A program made the translations under genes and the position numbers. 64,000 nt of DNA from Cyprinodon diabolis (Eukaryota; Chordata; Actinopteri; Cyprinodontiformes; Cyprinodontidae), in contig CM060072.1 of NCBI GenBank assembly GCA_030533445.1, forward strand, positions 13,297,875-13,361,874, in the 5' to 3' direction. Of this stretch, positions 38,801 through 48,654 are shown piece after piece. Positions within the stretch are counted from its first letter, which is position 1. Each line of letters opens with the position of its first letter. The notes under the pieces are model-generated. The model did no database searches. It saw only the letters and a list, made by a program, of their open reading frames with translations, and was not told the origin of the DNA.

Positions 38801-41599
38801 ATTTGACGTGTTTTGCAAGTGCAGCAAATATGATTTGTGTCAATTAAAATGCCATCGTTTCACTTTTGCTTTTACCCATTGAAGTGCATTTTTTACATGC
38901 ATGCCTGTCATTCCATCAGTGTCAGTTCATCTTTACCCTCATGGTGAACTTTATTGAATGTTTTGTGGAGCTGCAGCAGGTTAGAACAAAAGAGAGGAAG
39001 ATGATTAGTTCACAATTACGTAGTAACCAGGTATATGAACCTGATATTAATACTCAATATTAAAGTGATTTGGAATGATTTATGGGAGGTGAAGGAATGA
39101 TTTTCAAAGCTTAAACACTAAAAGCAATAACAAAGTGTAATGTGTAACTGCAACATTTACTCACTATGAAATGATGCTTTGCTTTTATATATTTTTAGAA
39201 TCATATTTTTGGGCTCTGCTAATAAGCATCTGTGTCTCTCTCCTCCTCCCTCTCGCTCTGTACAGGCCTGTTGGAACACCATTTGAAGATGGTAAGTTTT
39301 CTTTTTTCTTTTTTTTAAGTATTTATTGTTTTGTTTACCAAAACAACTGAAATTTATTGAATTCAGCTACTTAACAATGCATGCAGTGCTGTATTTCTGC
39401 TTCAGCATGTAAGCATACTGTGCAAACATTAGGTTATAAGGATTATACAACAAAATACTCAGAGTACACTTCAGTTGATCCACTCATTAGTAAGGTGGCC
39501 AAAGGGAAAAATGCTGAAAGAAACAAAAATTACAAGTTAAATAAATTTGCAAACTGGAGGAGGGAGTCCAGACCAGTGGGTGAGAAGATAAGCAACTCAC
39601 AACGGATCATGTATAATGGGACTGTTTAAAATATTAAGTATTCATTATATTTAGGTAATATTTACATCCTGATTTCTTAACTACGGTGGAAGCTTTGCTC
39701 ATACTACATAACTCATTTTAGCGAGGAAAAGCGTCGTCTTCTCTGATAGGCAGTTTACTTAAAGATCAACCTGTCACTTCGTTTTAACAATCTGTGCTTT
39801 AATGTTGTTGCCAATTCTCTTTGTTTGGGGGGGTGGGTTTAGGATGTTCTGAAAAGTCGCTAAATGTTAGCTTTGTCAACTTCTGCCCTCTTTGTTTTGA
39901 TGAGACTTGTCACATTTTCTATTGACAAAGCAAAACTTGCAGAAAAATGGCATTCCTTCCATTAATAAAAATGAATAAATAAATCAAAAACCACACAAGC
40001 TTTGTATTGAAGTAAATAATTTTTAAACACTACAGTTTTAGATGCATTCTGTACAGTATTATTGTCAAGGATAAACTGTTTGGCTTGTTTATGGGAATCC
40101 CTTTATTTATTTTTTTATTTATGATCTCCAAAAGGTATAGTGCCAAAAATACAGTTTAGCAGAAGAACAAGTTTGCTGATGTAGCTGTTGATCATCTGCA
40201 TTTTTTTCAGATTAAGTAAAACTCTGGGGGCGGGGGGGCGGGTCTGCAACATTCTTTGCTCAAAGCCTGCAGGACGGATCAGTTTATATTTCTGCTATTT
40301 CAGAATCTTATTCCACTTGCAAAGACTGTTGGTATATTGGATTTGGACTAAGGCTAGTGTCTGTGGGTAAACAGGACTGAGATCTGGAATCTTAGACTTT
40401 GCATCAGTGCAGCTGTTTTTAGATGGTTTTCTTCATTTCAAATTTTTATAAATCTTGGATTAAGGTAATGTTTTCAGTTTGGTATTGCAGAGTATTCAGT
40501 TTGCCATTCAATATTTGCTGTCAATCATTTATTTTTACTCTTATTATGCACATTAATTGTTACAGTAATTGATATCTAGTCACTCCGTGATGTCTTTTCA
40601 CCATCTTTGTTTTTAGTTTGTGTTTGTTTTGCAAGATAAACTTTTGCAGCCAATCTTGATTTCTGTCTCTATAGGAACATTTAAACTGCTGATAGAGTTT
40701 TCAGAGGAGTATCCAAACAAGCCTCCCACAGTTCGATTTGTCTCCAAAATGTTTCATCCAAATGGTAGGTGGCGCTGCTGCAGAAATGACCCCAAACCCA
40801 TGTGGAGCTTGAAACTTTTTTCATGATATTATATATTTATCCTGATATTTTATCATCAACAAAAGAGAAAGTTGGTTGTACATGTCTGTTTGGACTTTTT
40901 AACTTAATAATCTTGATGGTGTGGTTTAATACTTAGGAACAAATGTATTATTGGATTGTTTAACTATATTTATTTTTTCCCTGTTTCCTAGTTTATGCTG
41001 ACGGCAGTATATGTTTAGACATTCTTCAGAATCGCTGGAGCCCTACGTATGATGTTTCATCCATACTCACCTCCATCCAGGTTTGTCAGTAACTTCCTTT
41101 TGTGTGGCCCAATTGAAAAAATTCTCGCCCGACTGGAAAAACAGCCTTTAAAAGACAAAAAAATTCCTACGGTGTATGCCCAGCCTAAAAAGAGGACTAG
41201 ATAAAGGCAACAGTCTTTTCTTTTCAGACCAGGTTTTTACATTGTTGATGTTTTATCTGCACATTTAATACTAGATGAATCTGAATGTGGTGATTCCTGA
41301 AGTAGGGCTTCCAGCTGTTATTCCCTCATTGCTAATGCAGCTCATTCTTCCATACTTCTTCCATCCACCTAACTTTCTTGTAATACTCTGGGATACAGCC
41401 CACTGTGACCTGTTTGTTTTTCATAGAGATTGATGTTTGTAAAATCATCTTTTTGTTTCTCTCTCTGCAGTCTTTGCTTGATGAGCCAAACCCCAACAGC
41501 CCAGCCAATAGTCAGGCAGCACAGCTCTACCAGGAAAATAAGAGGGAGTACGAAAAAAGGGTAACAGCCATCGTGGAGCAGAGCTGGGTAGACGTCTGA
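29790..41599 (+). CDS. ube2b: ube2b: RAD6-type ubiquitin-conjugating enzyme E2
   Basis: E2 enzyme that carries ubiquitin on a catalytic cysteine. RAD6 homologues act with RAD18 (PCNA monoubiquitination) and RNF20/40 (histone H2B), and with N-end-rule ligases, in nucleus and cytoplasm. Coding exons 29790-29833, 37645-37725, 39266-39291, 40675-40764, 40992-41080 and 41471-41599 total 459 nt, exactly 152 residues plus TGA. N-terminus [18 protein letters not shown] motif at 78-80, catalytic C88 in [12 protein letters not shown], and the second-half helices ([20 protein letters not shown]) are all present. Placed as ube2b rather than ube2a by the EFSEEYP segment and by its neighbours cdkn2aipnl and ppp2ca. 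The C-terminus SWVDV differs from human UBE2B (SWNDS, from memory). Intron 1 is 7.8 kb and carries a dead Tc1 element. Confidence 0.97.
32808..32926 (+). repeat. Diverged copy of the repeat found at 38261-38377
   Basis: GCTTCCTGGATGGGAAGCG, CTTCAAACCTGGAAAACAAA and, after a T-run, GAATGACAATGACGTGGATG then GCTGAGAATCTTCACCAGCA align in order with the right arm and flank of the foldback in intron 2. I recall this phrase set from many teleost genomes; its origin is not assigned. Confidence 0.65.
33011..33220 (+). repeat. Intronic direct repeat, copy 1
   Basis: ATTAAAGCACACCAAGCAGT, then TTAAGCACTAA, AGAAGGAAGATGTTGACA, CTGCAGCTACATTGCTTCTG and GTTCTGTAG occur here and again, in the same order, ~1.6 kb downstream. 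Confidence 0.8.
34627..34820 (+). repeat. Intronic direct repeat, copy 2
   Basis: Second copy of the block at 33011-33220 (AAGCACACCAAGCAGTTTAA, GGGGAAGATGTTGTTGACAA, CTGCAGCTGCGTTGCTTCTG). Divergence is visible but the order of phrases is kept, which points to an old segmental duplication within the intron or a shared repeat. Confidence 0.8.
35662..35850 (-). pseudogene. Tc1 transposase remnant, catalytic-domain fragment
   Basis: Contains [19 protein letters not shown], then [20 protein letters not shown], the usual segment between the first and second catalytic aspartates. Downstream sequence with the second D and the final acidic residue is frameshifted. Confidence 0.8.
35991..36245 (-). 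pseudogene. Tc1 transposase remnant, DNA-binding half
   Basis: 84-codon open piece starting [19 protein letters not shown], followed by [18 protein letters not shown]: the paired-type helix-turn-helix domains and GRPR motif of Tc1 transposases. It loses frame before the catalytic domain. The first ~20 residues of a complete transposase are also disrupted. Confidence 0.85.
37645..37725 (+). CDS. ube2b: ube2b coding exon 2 (residues 15-42)
   Basis: 81 nt after a CTACTCAG acceptor, donor GTGAGT. Encodes [19 protein letters not shown] then LWNAVIF. Residue 35 is L where human UBE2B has Q. Confidence 0.96.
37726..39265 (+). other. ube2b intron 2, contains a long perfect foldback
   Basis: Besides the 38109-38329 foldback and its flank to ~38377, nothing else is recognised. 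Confidence 0.7.
38109..38329. repeat. Perfect inverted repeat, 81-bp arms, with minisatellite loop
   Basis: Arms 38109-38189 and 38249-38329 are complementary over their whole length as far as I can read (ATCCACTGGACTTGG and AGGAAGCTTTCTCAATTCAA and their complements). The 59-base loop is a tandem AAATTGAAATTGAAAA-type repeat. The right arm plus its flank to ~38377 matches the repeat at 32808-32926, so the foldback arose by inverted duplication of part of that repeat. Confidence 0.9.
39266..39291 (+). CDS. ube2b: ube2b coding exon 3, 26-nt microexon (residues 42-51)
   Basis: Only 26 nt, far below ORF-calling size, between a CGCTCTGTACAG acceptor and GTAAGT donor. It supplies PVGTPFED and keeps the frame (phase 2 in, phase 1 out). 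Residue 44 is V; E is usual in vertebrate RAD6 proteins. Confidence 0.93.
39292..40674 (+). other. ube2b intron 3, no feature recognised
   Basis: AT-rich, with a G-rich patch near 40220 and short homopolymers; no repeat family or exon seen. Confidence 0.6.
40675..40764 (+). CDS. ube2b: ube2b coding exon 4 (residues 51-81)
   Basis: 90 nt, acceptor CTCTATAG, donor GTAGGT. Encodes [20 protein letters not shown] and FVSKMFHPN, including the conserved HPN tripeptide. Confidence 0.96.
40992..41080 (+). CDS. ube2b: ube2b coding exon 5 (residues 81-110), catalytic cysteine
   Basis: 89 nt, acceptor TTTCCTAG, donor GTTTGT. Encodes [18 protein letters not shown] and [11 protein letters not shown]; the cysteine of SICLD is the active-site C88. 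Confidence 0.96.
41471..41599 (+). CDS. ube2b: ube2b coding exon 6 (residues 111-152 and stop)
   Basis: 129 nt including TGA, acceptor CTCTGCAG. Encodes [18 protein letters not shown] through [17 protein letters not shown]. The last residues are those that separate UBE2A from UBE2B in mammals, and here they match neither exactly. Confidence 0.96.
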   Translation, partial: SLLDEPNPNSPANSQAAQLYQENKREYEKRVTAIVEQSWVDV

Positions 41600-41700
41600 G
41601 CATTTTTCACCCTATACCCTTTATCTTCACACACACCCCTCTTCATCATCCCTCTTATTCAGTCTCTCATCAATAAACAACAGTAACCATATCAAAACTC
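41600..41700 (+). terminator. ube2b: ube2b 3' UTR with candidate polyadenylation signal
   Basis: AATAAA at 41672-41677, 73 bases after the stop codon. The 3' UTR may extend further by alternative sites, which cannot be decided from the sequence. Confidence 0.5.
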
Positions 41701-43929
41701 AAGTGCCACCCTGATAAAAAAAAAAAAAAAAGAAAAACACCAAATCTGAACAGACATTAACTTGCTTACCAATACATTATAGGAAATGTGGGATGGTGGG
41801 GTTGATCTTATGTTATGTTTTTTGATTTTATTTTTTTATTGCATGGTGTGGAATAAGTTATTGCTAACAAATTTGTAATATATCTTTGGTTGGACTAAAG
41901 CGGTTAATGCCCAAGATTTGAAAAACATTTTTTTTTGTTTTTCTGATGATGTGCTGGTTTGAAAAGGACATGGTAAATGACCAAATCGGCATATTTTTAA
42001 AAAGCTGTGGAAACGAACAAAAAAGACACGGAAATGCCTTTTTAGAGTCCATAGATTCAGTTTTCCTCCGTCCATCTGCAAATGTGGCTGAGAAAGAACA
42101 GGTTGTGTGCTCCTGCAGATTTCTGCTCCTTTTTGTTTTTAAAGAATGATTAAGTTGGGATTCAACAAGGGTTACAGGTCAACAAGAGCACAGATGAATC
42201 ACTGCTGGCCATGATGGAGGTTTATTATTAGAGAGGGAATAATGTTTGTGTTTTGTTCTAAAATGGAGAGCCCCTTATTTTCCCTCCTATGTTCATGTTG
42301 GCACGAAAGGTATGCAGGCATGTTTATTAAAAGCAAGAATGACAGGGTTGGAGAAAATATGGTGTTAGGGAGGGAGTTTAATGCTTCCATATCATGTCTG
42401 CTGATCCTCTGTTATTCACATGTTTATTTCTTCATAGAAGAAAATCAGGGAAGGGAGTAAAGGAGCTTTTTATTTCCCAATGTATAATTTCCCTCCACAT
42501 AAAAAATACTTTCTGTTCATTTAAGGCCAGGGGCTTAAGTGTCCATAGCTTGGATGGTTCTGTTAAAACCAAGCTGCATATATATTAAAAATAAGGTCAA
42601 GAGAAACAGAGATTTAATCATTTTATTTGGATTTTTTACAAAACAAGCTATTATATTAAAAATTTAAGCATTTTTACAGTAACATTGTCTGCAATGTTTA
42701 TTTTGTTGGTTTTTTGTTTTGTTTTTTGATGGCGTTTCCTCTAAACATCATTACTACATGACTTGCCCTACCTAGTAGCATCTGGTCAGTAATCATTCAA
42801 AAATCCCCCTTTCTTAAACGAAGATGGTCATATTGTGGCTTGTGACTTATTTCACCTAGTAAACAGAGTATGCTATAAAATTTTGAGAAACAAATGTATA
42901 CTTAAAATAATATGCTGTATAAAACATAATAAAACACATTTTTCAGACTTTGACGAAAGCTTCTCTTTGTGTTTTTTCTCTTTTCTTTGCATATGATCCC
43001 CTAATGAAAATTGACAAATTTTAAAAAAAATATGCATTCCGGAGCTGCATAAAGTTCTCAAAAACACCTTAAAACTGAAAAGTTATTGGGTTAGAGTCAG
43101 AAAATTGTTCACTATAATTGGGGAAAGTTAAGTAATTTATTTATTTTTTTGCATCAAATGAGGCAAAACGAGCAATGTTTTGTTTTCAATCCCTTTACTT
43201 GGATAAAAATAATAATTTCGGGTTTCAGTTTTTAGGACAATTGAAGGTGGTTCACACTTTATTGTTCGGGATTTAAACTGTAGATTTCCCTCATTTGAAA
43301 AGGCAGCTTGCTTCCAGAGATTCCACAGGATTTCACTCAAAACACCAAGGTTGATTCTTTCCTTTTTTCTCTTTTATTTGAAAGTTAAATCAACAAAGTA
43401 GCATTGATAGTAGTAGGTGAAAAACCTTTAAACATAAACACAGAGAAACAATGATTAACATCCTTTAAATGACAAAATTATTCCTGAAACAAAATATATG
43501 ATCTAAACCTGAAGTCAAACTTATTCAAAGCATTATTCAGTGATAAATGTTTACATTCTAGTATTAATTTACTTTCTCAAATACATTTTAAATAATTCCT
43601 CTTTTTGTTTGCTTGAATCTGAATATTCAAACAATTTGTGGCTCATCGGCTCCTTCTCTTTGTAACAAACTTTTCTGCAGTGTATTCACCCAGACAACCT
43701 CATAGTGCTCATTGCTGCTTAGTGAGTGAACATCTCCCAACTGATCCCTTAATTATCTTAACCTGGAGTCTATCTCCAGTTTGGGAGAGACACTCCCCTA
43801 TTCTCAGTTAGAGGAAGGCGGGGAATGAACTCAGCTCAACAGTGGGACAATAAAGGGATTGACATTACATACGGTATATAGTACATACCTATACATTATA
43901 TACACAGTAGGCTGTATTATAAGGAGGAG
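41701..43929. other. ube2b distal 3' UTR or intergenic sequence, nothing recognised
   Basis: AT-rich sequence downstream of ube2b. A phrase CAGTGGGACAATAAAG at ~43843 looks like a LINE or SINE tail. No exon or RNA gene seen. Confidence 0.5.
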
Positions 43930-44220
43930 GACTGGAGATGATACGTTTGTGTAGCTTCTAGGTCCTGAATGAGGAGAGAGGCAGTGTCATGAGGAATGAT
44001 GTTTTGGTCCTGATGGACTGCAGCCTACTGCAAGAGCGAAGTTTCTGAAATGGTTTGGCTGGGGTGCGAAGGATCAGCCATGATCTTCCCTGTACGCCTT
44101 AAAGTCCTTGAGGCGTACAGATTCTCGAGAGATTGAAGGTTGCAGCCAATCACCTTCTCTGAAGAACGGATGACACGCCGCAGTCTGTCCTTGGCAGTGG
44201 CACCAGCTTACCAGATCATG
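43930..44220 (-). pseudogene. LINE reverse-transcriptase C-terminal fragment
   Basis: On the minus strand, broken frames give RVIRSSEKVIGCNLQSLENL, YASRTLRRTGKIMADPSHPS and AAVHQDQNIIPHDTAS-like pieces, the C-terminal part of a teleost non-LTR retrotransposon ORF2 (Rex1/CR1-like group). 5'-truncated and interrupted by stops. Confidence 0.75.
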
Positions 44221-46649
44221 AGGTAAGGATGGAGGAGTAGAAGTGCACCAGAGTAACTTGTAACAGACTTAATAATGTTCCAACCTTTCTAGAGAAATAT
44301 AAAATGAACATTCTGTTTTTAAAGAAGTTCATTATTGCCACCAACCAGACCATTAAAAAAGCAGTTTGTCTTTTGTTTATATGCCTATTCCAAATCAATG
44401 AATCCTTTGATGATAAATTGGTCCAATAATGAAACAAAGTAGTCTTTATTTAAAAGAAAAATGTCTAAAAACATCCACAAAATTATTTAAATACTGTAAT
44501 GATGTACTTAGTTACTAGGCACTGATGTATTGACATGTCTTGCTGCTGGATCATAACTTTCTTATGGAGTTGAAATTTAGATCTAAAATTTGCTGATCAA
44601 TAGGTAAAGATCACATTCTTAGGAAGTAAAAATCGGCTCATAAATCTCGCATCAGGTGATTTTTCTGAGGCATATACATGGGTTTGACCCCATGAAAATG
44701 AGAAAGTGTTATGTCTGTATAGACTCAGCTGTAAAATGGATCCAAAGCTCTGAAAGATTGGGGGGACATTGGGTGCTTTAAGCAGCACATTAAAAGCAGC
44801 TCCACCACAACCTATAGTCATTTTACTTTAATTGACCAGTAGACCCTCAAGATGTTAAACTGGAGGAGATCTAACAGCAGGAATCTCTCATCAATGAGTC
44901 TTCATCTTTGCAGCAGGACAAAGCCTCCCTTTACATCTTAAAGGGCTGCTTCCAGGAGAATAACAATAACAATGTTCTCTTTTCTAAAAAAAAAAAAATT
45001 GAAATAGTTGGTAAGGGAGGTTAAAAACCTTGGATGAACTGCATTAATCCACCTCCAACAAGTGGAGCAATGTTCCTTCCAATCTCCCAAAAAACACCAA
45101 GCATGTGCTACTTAATGTTATCCATGGCCCTTTTAAACATTTTCTTTTTCAGAGCTATAGCATTAAACTGTTTACCTTGTTTGAGTTTAAAAAAACGTTC
45201 AAGTCTTTGGGGGACTTTTCTTTTGTCTAATGTTGAAGTTCAACGCCAAACCGAATATTGGTGATGTGATTTTTGTTTTTCGGTGAGGGAGCCATGTTGG
45301 GCAGAATTGACATTTATAGGAGATTTCCAGTGTGTATGCAGCATTTATTTAATTACAAGGATTAGGCAGGTTTGACCTAAATTAAAGCCTGATTTTACTC
45401 TAAAATGTGCATGTATAGTTCTTTTTGGTGAATACACCAGAAAATCCACGCATTATGAATTTCTGAATTTTCATTACTTCTACCAATCTACCCCAATCCT
45501 CTGGAATGAGGTAGATTGTTGGTAAATTGGGAACACAATAAGAAAAAAAAATGTTTGCTATATTTTAATGGGAAAACATTGCACTCTGCTATGCAAGCTG
45601 CCTTTTTAACTCAGATCTTTCCTGCTTTACTTCCTTCTGTGAACCATTTCCAACCCTGTAGTTTAAGTAAGCCAGTTATCATAGATTTTAAAGAAAAAAA
45701 TTATCTAAGCTAATTTTAGTTAAGGATTCTAAACCAAGCATTTCCAAATTATAATTTTGTCCCTGGCTAATTAACTGTTTGCTTTTTTTTATTGCGATTT
45801 GCTTGACTAATTTTTTGAACATTCAGGACATTTTAATTTGCTTTATAAACTAGAATCTTTTTCATTTGTTCAATCTTTGTTTTTTGTTTTTCAACTTTAA
45901 AGTTGTCATTTAAAGTGAAAGAGTGTTTGGTCTGTTTCTTCTCTCTGCATTTCATTTGACCTCAGTTCAGCTTTTTACAGACATAAGATGAAACAGAAAG
46001 CAGCTGAAAAACCAGGGGTGTGTAGATTACCCCAAATTTTACTGAAGTAAGAGTAGCACTAAATTTTTTGTATTATTTTATTCAAAAGTAAAAAAATATT
46101 TGGTAAAAAGTAGTGTTGTGCCGATGCCCTTTTTTGGCCCCAATACCGATACCTGGCTGTGCAGTATTGGCTCATACCAATACCATCTGTTTGAAATTGA
46201 TATGTGTGTAATTGGTCCATTAACACCGATGCGTTGGTGCATGCGTGGAGCCCATAGAGCAAAACTGTATCAGTGAGCGTGTCGTTTCAAGAAAGTCATG
46301 TGACCGATACAGAAGTAGTTTCTTACAGACTGACTCACTAAGCTGTGTTTAAAAACGTATCTGTCAATATGATTCATCTGCTTAAAAAAATGTATAATCT
46401 TTTGAGGTGAATCATTAAAATTATCAATACTTACTTACTTAGAAATAGGACAATTTTAGGCTTTGCATTTTTATTTTCTCGTTGTGTTATCCTTTTTTGT
46501 GTTATACAATGTGACTAACATAGTAAATTACTATTTTTTACTAGGTTTTAAAGCATACACATGGCATTTAGTTTGAATTAATAACAGACTGAGGTGAGTG
46601 TCACCTTTGCAATTTTCTTAATTCCTAAAATTGGATAGTTTACCAATAT
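44221..46649. other. Intergenic between convergent ube2b and cdkn2aipnl
   Basis: A patch at 46110-46300 has GCCGATGCCC...CAATACCGATACC-type phrases common in fish hAT-like MITEs, but its ends are not clear. The remainder shows no recognised feature. Confidence 0.5.
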
Positions 46650-46945
46650 TTTATTATTTAAAAACCAGGGGGAACTCAGACAACAGCGTTTGAAAAAAAG
46701 TTATTTTAATCTTCTAGAAAACACATTAAAAACAGGTTAAAACATGCCGGGATTGCTAAAAAAGTACAAATGCATTCATAAAATGTGACTGCACTCAAAC
46801 TGAAAAATCACAGGTAAAAATGAATGCGATGAGATGCTCCCACAAAAAAAAAAGGTTTGTTAATCAGTTCAATTAAAAGGATCAATTTCTCTAAAATCCT
46901 TAAAACGCTGGTCCATGTTGAGCACATCCTGGGTGTCTGCTCCAG
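46650..46945 (-). terminator. cdkn2aipnl: cdkn2aipnl 3' UTR with candidate polyadenylation signal
   Basis: On the minus strand AATAAA lies at 46655-46650, about 290 bases past the stop codon. A 28-codon open frame overlaps the start of this UTR, but it is out of frame with the upstream exons. Confidence 0.45.
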
Positions 46946-46954
46946 TCATCGGCC
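46946..46954 (-). CDS. cdkn2aipnl: cdkn2aipnl coding exon 3 (GR and stop)
   Basis: After a CTCTACCACAG acceptor the frame reads GGC CGA TGA. The coding part is nine bases, the rest of the exon being 3' UTR. A 1-nt shift of the acceptor would open a 28-codon tail, but the AG used and the human-like length favour the short ending. Confidence 0.75.
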   Translation of the reverse strand, partial: GR

Positions 46955-47977
46955 CTGTGGTAGAGCAGGAGAATTCAGTTAGGACTCTCTTACATCTTAT
47001 TGTTTTCTGATGGTATTTTTTTTTTTTTTTACAGAATACCTGCTGGTTTTTAATAATTTCATCCCTGGTCTTGAAAACAGGTGCGTCCTTTACAACGATG
47101 CCCTCGGCCATTTCCTTCACTTTATCCAGAAGCTCTGTGCTGTAGCTGAAAGTAAAAAAGATGGATTCAGTCACTATAAACTTAAAGATTCCTTTTATAA
47201 CAGATTTACACAAGTTCCATATAGCATAAGAAATGGAAGAATACAAGGAAGGAAAGAAGAGAAAGGGAAATGATTAAAGGAATGGATGAAATTAAATATA
47301 TAGGAATAAAAGGTGGTAACAATTAAAGAAAATAATTGTAGAATAAATGGAAAGTTAGGGTAGAAAGAAATACAAGGAAGGAAAGAAGAAAAAGGGGAAT
47401 GAAAGAATGATGAAAGGATGAAAGAAAAGAAAAAAAAATGATTAAAAAGTTGTAACGATGAAAGAAAATAAATTGTATAATAAATGGGAAAATGTATGTA
47501 AGGACAAAACTAATGGGAAAGTTAGGGTAGAAGGAAATAAGGAAAGGAAACAAAGGAGGATGGAAGACAGAAAGAAAGAAAATAATAAAGGATGCCAAAA
47601 AATAAAGAAAGAAAAGGAAATAAGAGGGAAAGGACATAACATGGAACTTAACTCACAAACATGAATCAATAAATGAAGCACTGGATCTAATATTTATCAA
47701 ACTGGGTCAGATAATCATTCAGTAAAAAGGCTCATGGGGTCTGAGATCGTGGTGTGTTTACGTACCGACATCCCATGAAGACGTTGTTGGCCCACACCAT
47801 GGACAGAGACAGCAGATGGTCCAGCTGCTCCTCCTTAAAGTCGTCCATGTTCCTCAGGATAAACTCCCTCCGGGCCTCCCAGTGTTTTTCGCTCTCCCAG
47901 TAACCCCGGTACGTCTCTACCTGCTTGGCCAGAACACGGTTCTGTTGAATAAAATCCTCCACGTCCGGAGCAGACAT
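46946..47977 (-). CDS. cdkn2aipnl: cdkn2aipnl: XTBD-domain (XRN2-binding) protein, CDKN2AIP N-terminal-like
   Basis: Small protein made almost entirely of an XRN2-binding (XTBD) domain, as in CARF/CDKN2AIP and NKRF. The family binds the nuclear 5'-3' exonuclease XRN2 and influences its stability or location. Coding exons 47766-47977, 47040-47145 and 46946-46954 total 327 nt: 108 residues plus TGA. Human CDKN2AIPNL is 116 residues, from memory. Diagnostic segments are YWESEKHWEARREFILRN, LDHLLSLSMVWANNVFMGC and YSTELLDKVKEMAEGI. The last exon adds only GR before the stop, matching the short human ending after KKHQ. Introns follow GT-AG; exon 1 ends in phase 2, exon 2 in phase 0. It lacks the human GSGR-type insert, giving a shorter loop (MDDFKEEQLDHLL). 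Confidence 0.95.
47040..47145 (-). CDS. cdkn2aipnl: cdkn2aipnl coding exon 2 (residues 71-106)
   Basis: 106 nt between a TACTTTCAG acceptor and GTATTC donor. Encodes YSTELLDKVKEMAEGIVVKD, then APVFKTRDEIIKNQQ, aligning with the human segment ending MKKHQ. Confidence 0.93.
47240..47640 (-). repeat. Purine-rich strand-asymmetric tract in cdkn2aipnl intron 1
   Basis: About 400 bases of the plus strand are almost only A and G with scattered T (GGAAGGAAAGAAGAGAAAGG repeated in variants such as ACAAGGAAGGAAAGAAG). The sense strand of cdkn2aipnl is therefore a polypyrimidine tract. Hydrophobic reading frames here are a by-product of composition. Confidence 0.85.
47766..47977 (-). CDS. cdkn2aipnl: cdkn2aipnl coding exon 1 (residues 1-70 and part of R71)
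   Basis: Start ATG in MSAPDVEDFIQQNRVLAKQV, the only in-frame start before the conserved YRGYWESEKHWEARREF. The donor GTACGT follows the first two bases of R71. Contains the XTBD core with LSLSMVWANN. Confidence 0.94.
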
Positions 47978-48403
47978 TTTTTTTTTCTCTTGGACCTGAA
48001 GGGGAACCCAACTTCCTGTGCGAAAGGAGGGTTTCCCCCAGCAGCTCCACCCTCTGGTGGAGGTGTGACATAGCAGCTCAGGTAAACTACAATGAACTGA
48101 GACTTAAAAACACAGACATACATAGTATAAGAGTATAATAATATAATAAAATAAAAATAAAAAATCCCTTTATTGTCCCAAAATTGATAAATTGTGGTGT
48201 TACAGCAGCAACAGATTACAGCAAAAGTGGGCACACAACTTTGGACCTTAAAAAAGTGCATAACAATAACAGAAAAGTATACAAATTTAAATGAAAATAA
48301 ACAAATAAAATAAGTAATGTACAGTGTTTTTACAAATATAAAAACAGTACATCTGAAGAATAAATAATCAATATACAGCTGTGGACATGTAACAGTATTT
48401 TAC

Positions 48404-48404
<1 letters not shown>
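47978..48404. other. cdkn2aipnl promoter side and LINE-tail-like sequence
   Basis: The 100 bases upstream of the ATG include CTCCACCCTCTGGTGGAGGT (an imperfect palindrome). Further out, TCCCTTTATTGTCCCAAAAT at ~48167 resembles the end of a teleost LINE. No further gene seen. Confidence 0.5.

Positions 48405-48405
<1 letters not shown>

Positions 48406-48444
<39 letters not shown>
48406..48444. repeat. (TA)n microsatellite, interrupted by a hAT insertion
   Basis: About 19 TA units directly left of the foldback element at 48445-48635; short TA-rich sequence continues on its right side. Confidence 0.95.
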
Positions 48445-48448
<4 letters not shown>

Positions 48449-48635
48449 CATGGGCAATGTAGAGTCAACAAGTCATCTCCCTGTCATGTATTTAATCTAC
48501 CCAGCCAATTAACCAGGTGAGTCCAATCTGCACAGGTTAATTCACGGTGAAGATTGGACTCACCTGCTTCAGTGGCTGGGTAGAACAAATACATGACATG
48601 GAGATGACTTGTTGACTCCACATTGCCCATGTCTG
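48445..48635. mobile_element. hAT-type MITE, 191 bp, near-perfect hairpin
   Basis: Begins CAGACATGGGCAATGT and ends with its complement CATTGCCCATGTCTG. The two arms (~85 bp each, containing GTCAACAAGTCATCTCC and GTGAGTCCAATCT) pair almost throughout. Flanks ATATATAT and ATACATAT form an 8-bp target duplication with one mismatch. CAG-type ends with 8-bp duplications are characteristic of hAT elements. Confidence 0.85.
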
Positions 48636-48654
48636 ATACATATATATTTACACA

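Noticed and set aside
46869..46945. 28-codon C-terminal extension of cdkn2aipnl (frame ending in DPFN)
   Set aside because: It is out of frame by one base with exon 2 when the CACAG acceptor is used; the in-frame reading stops after GR, matching the human protein length.
47323..47681. Phe-rich minus-strand frames of 79-104 codons in the cdkn2aipnl intron
   Set aside because: Simple translation of the polypyrimidine tract.
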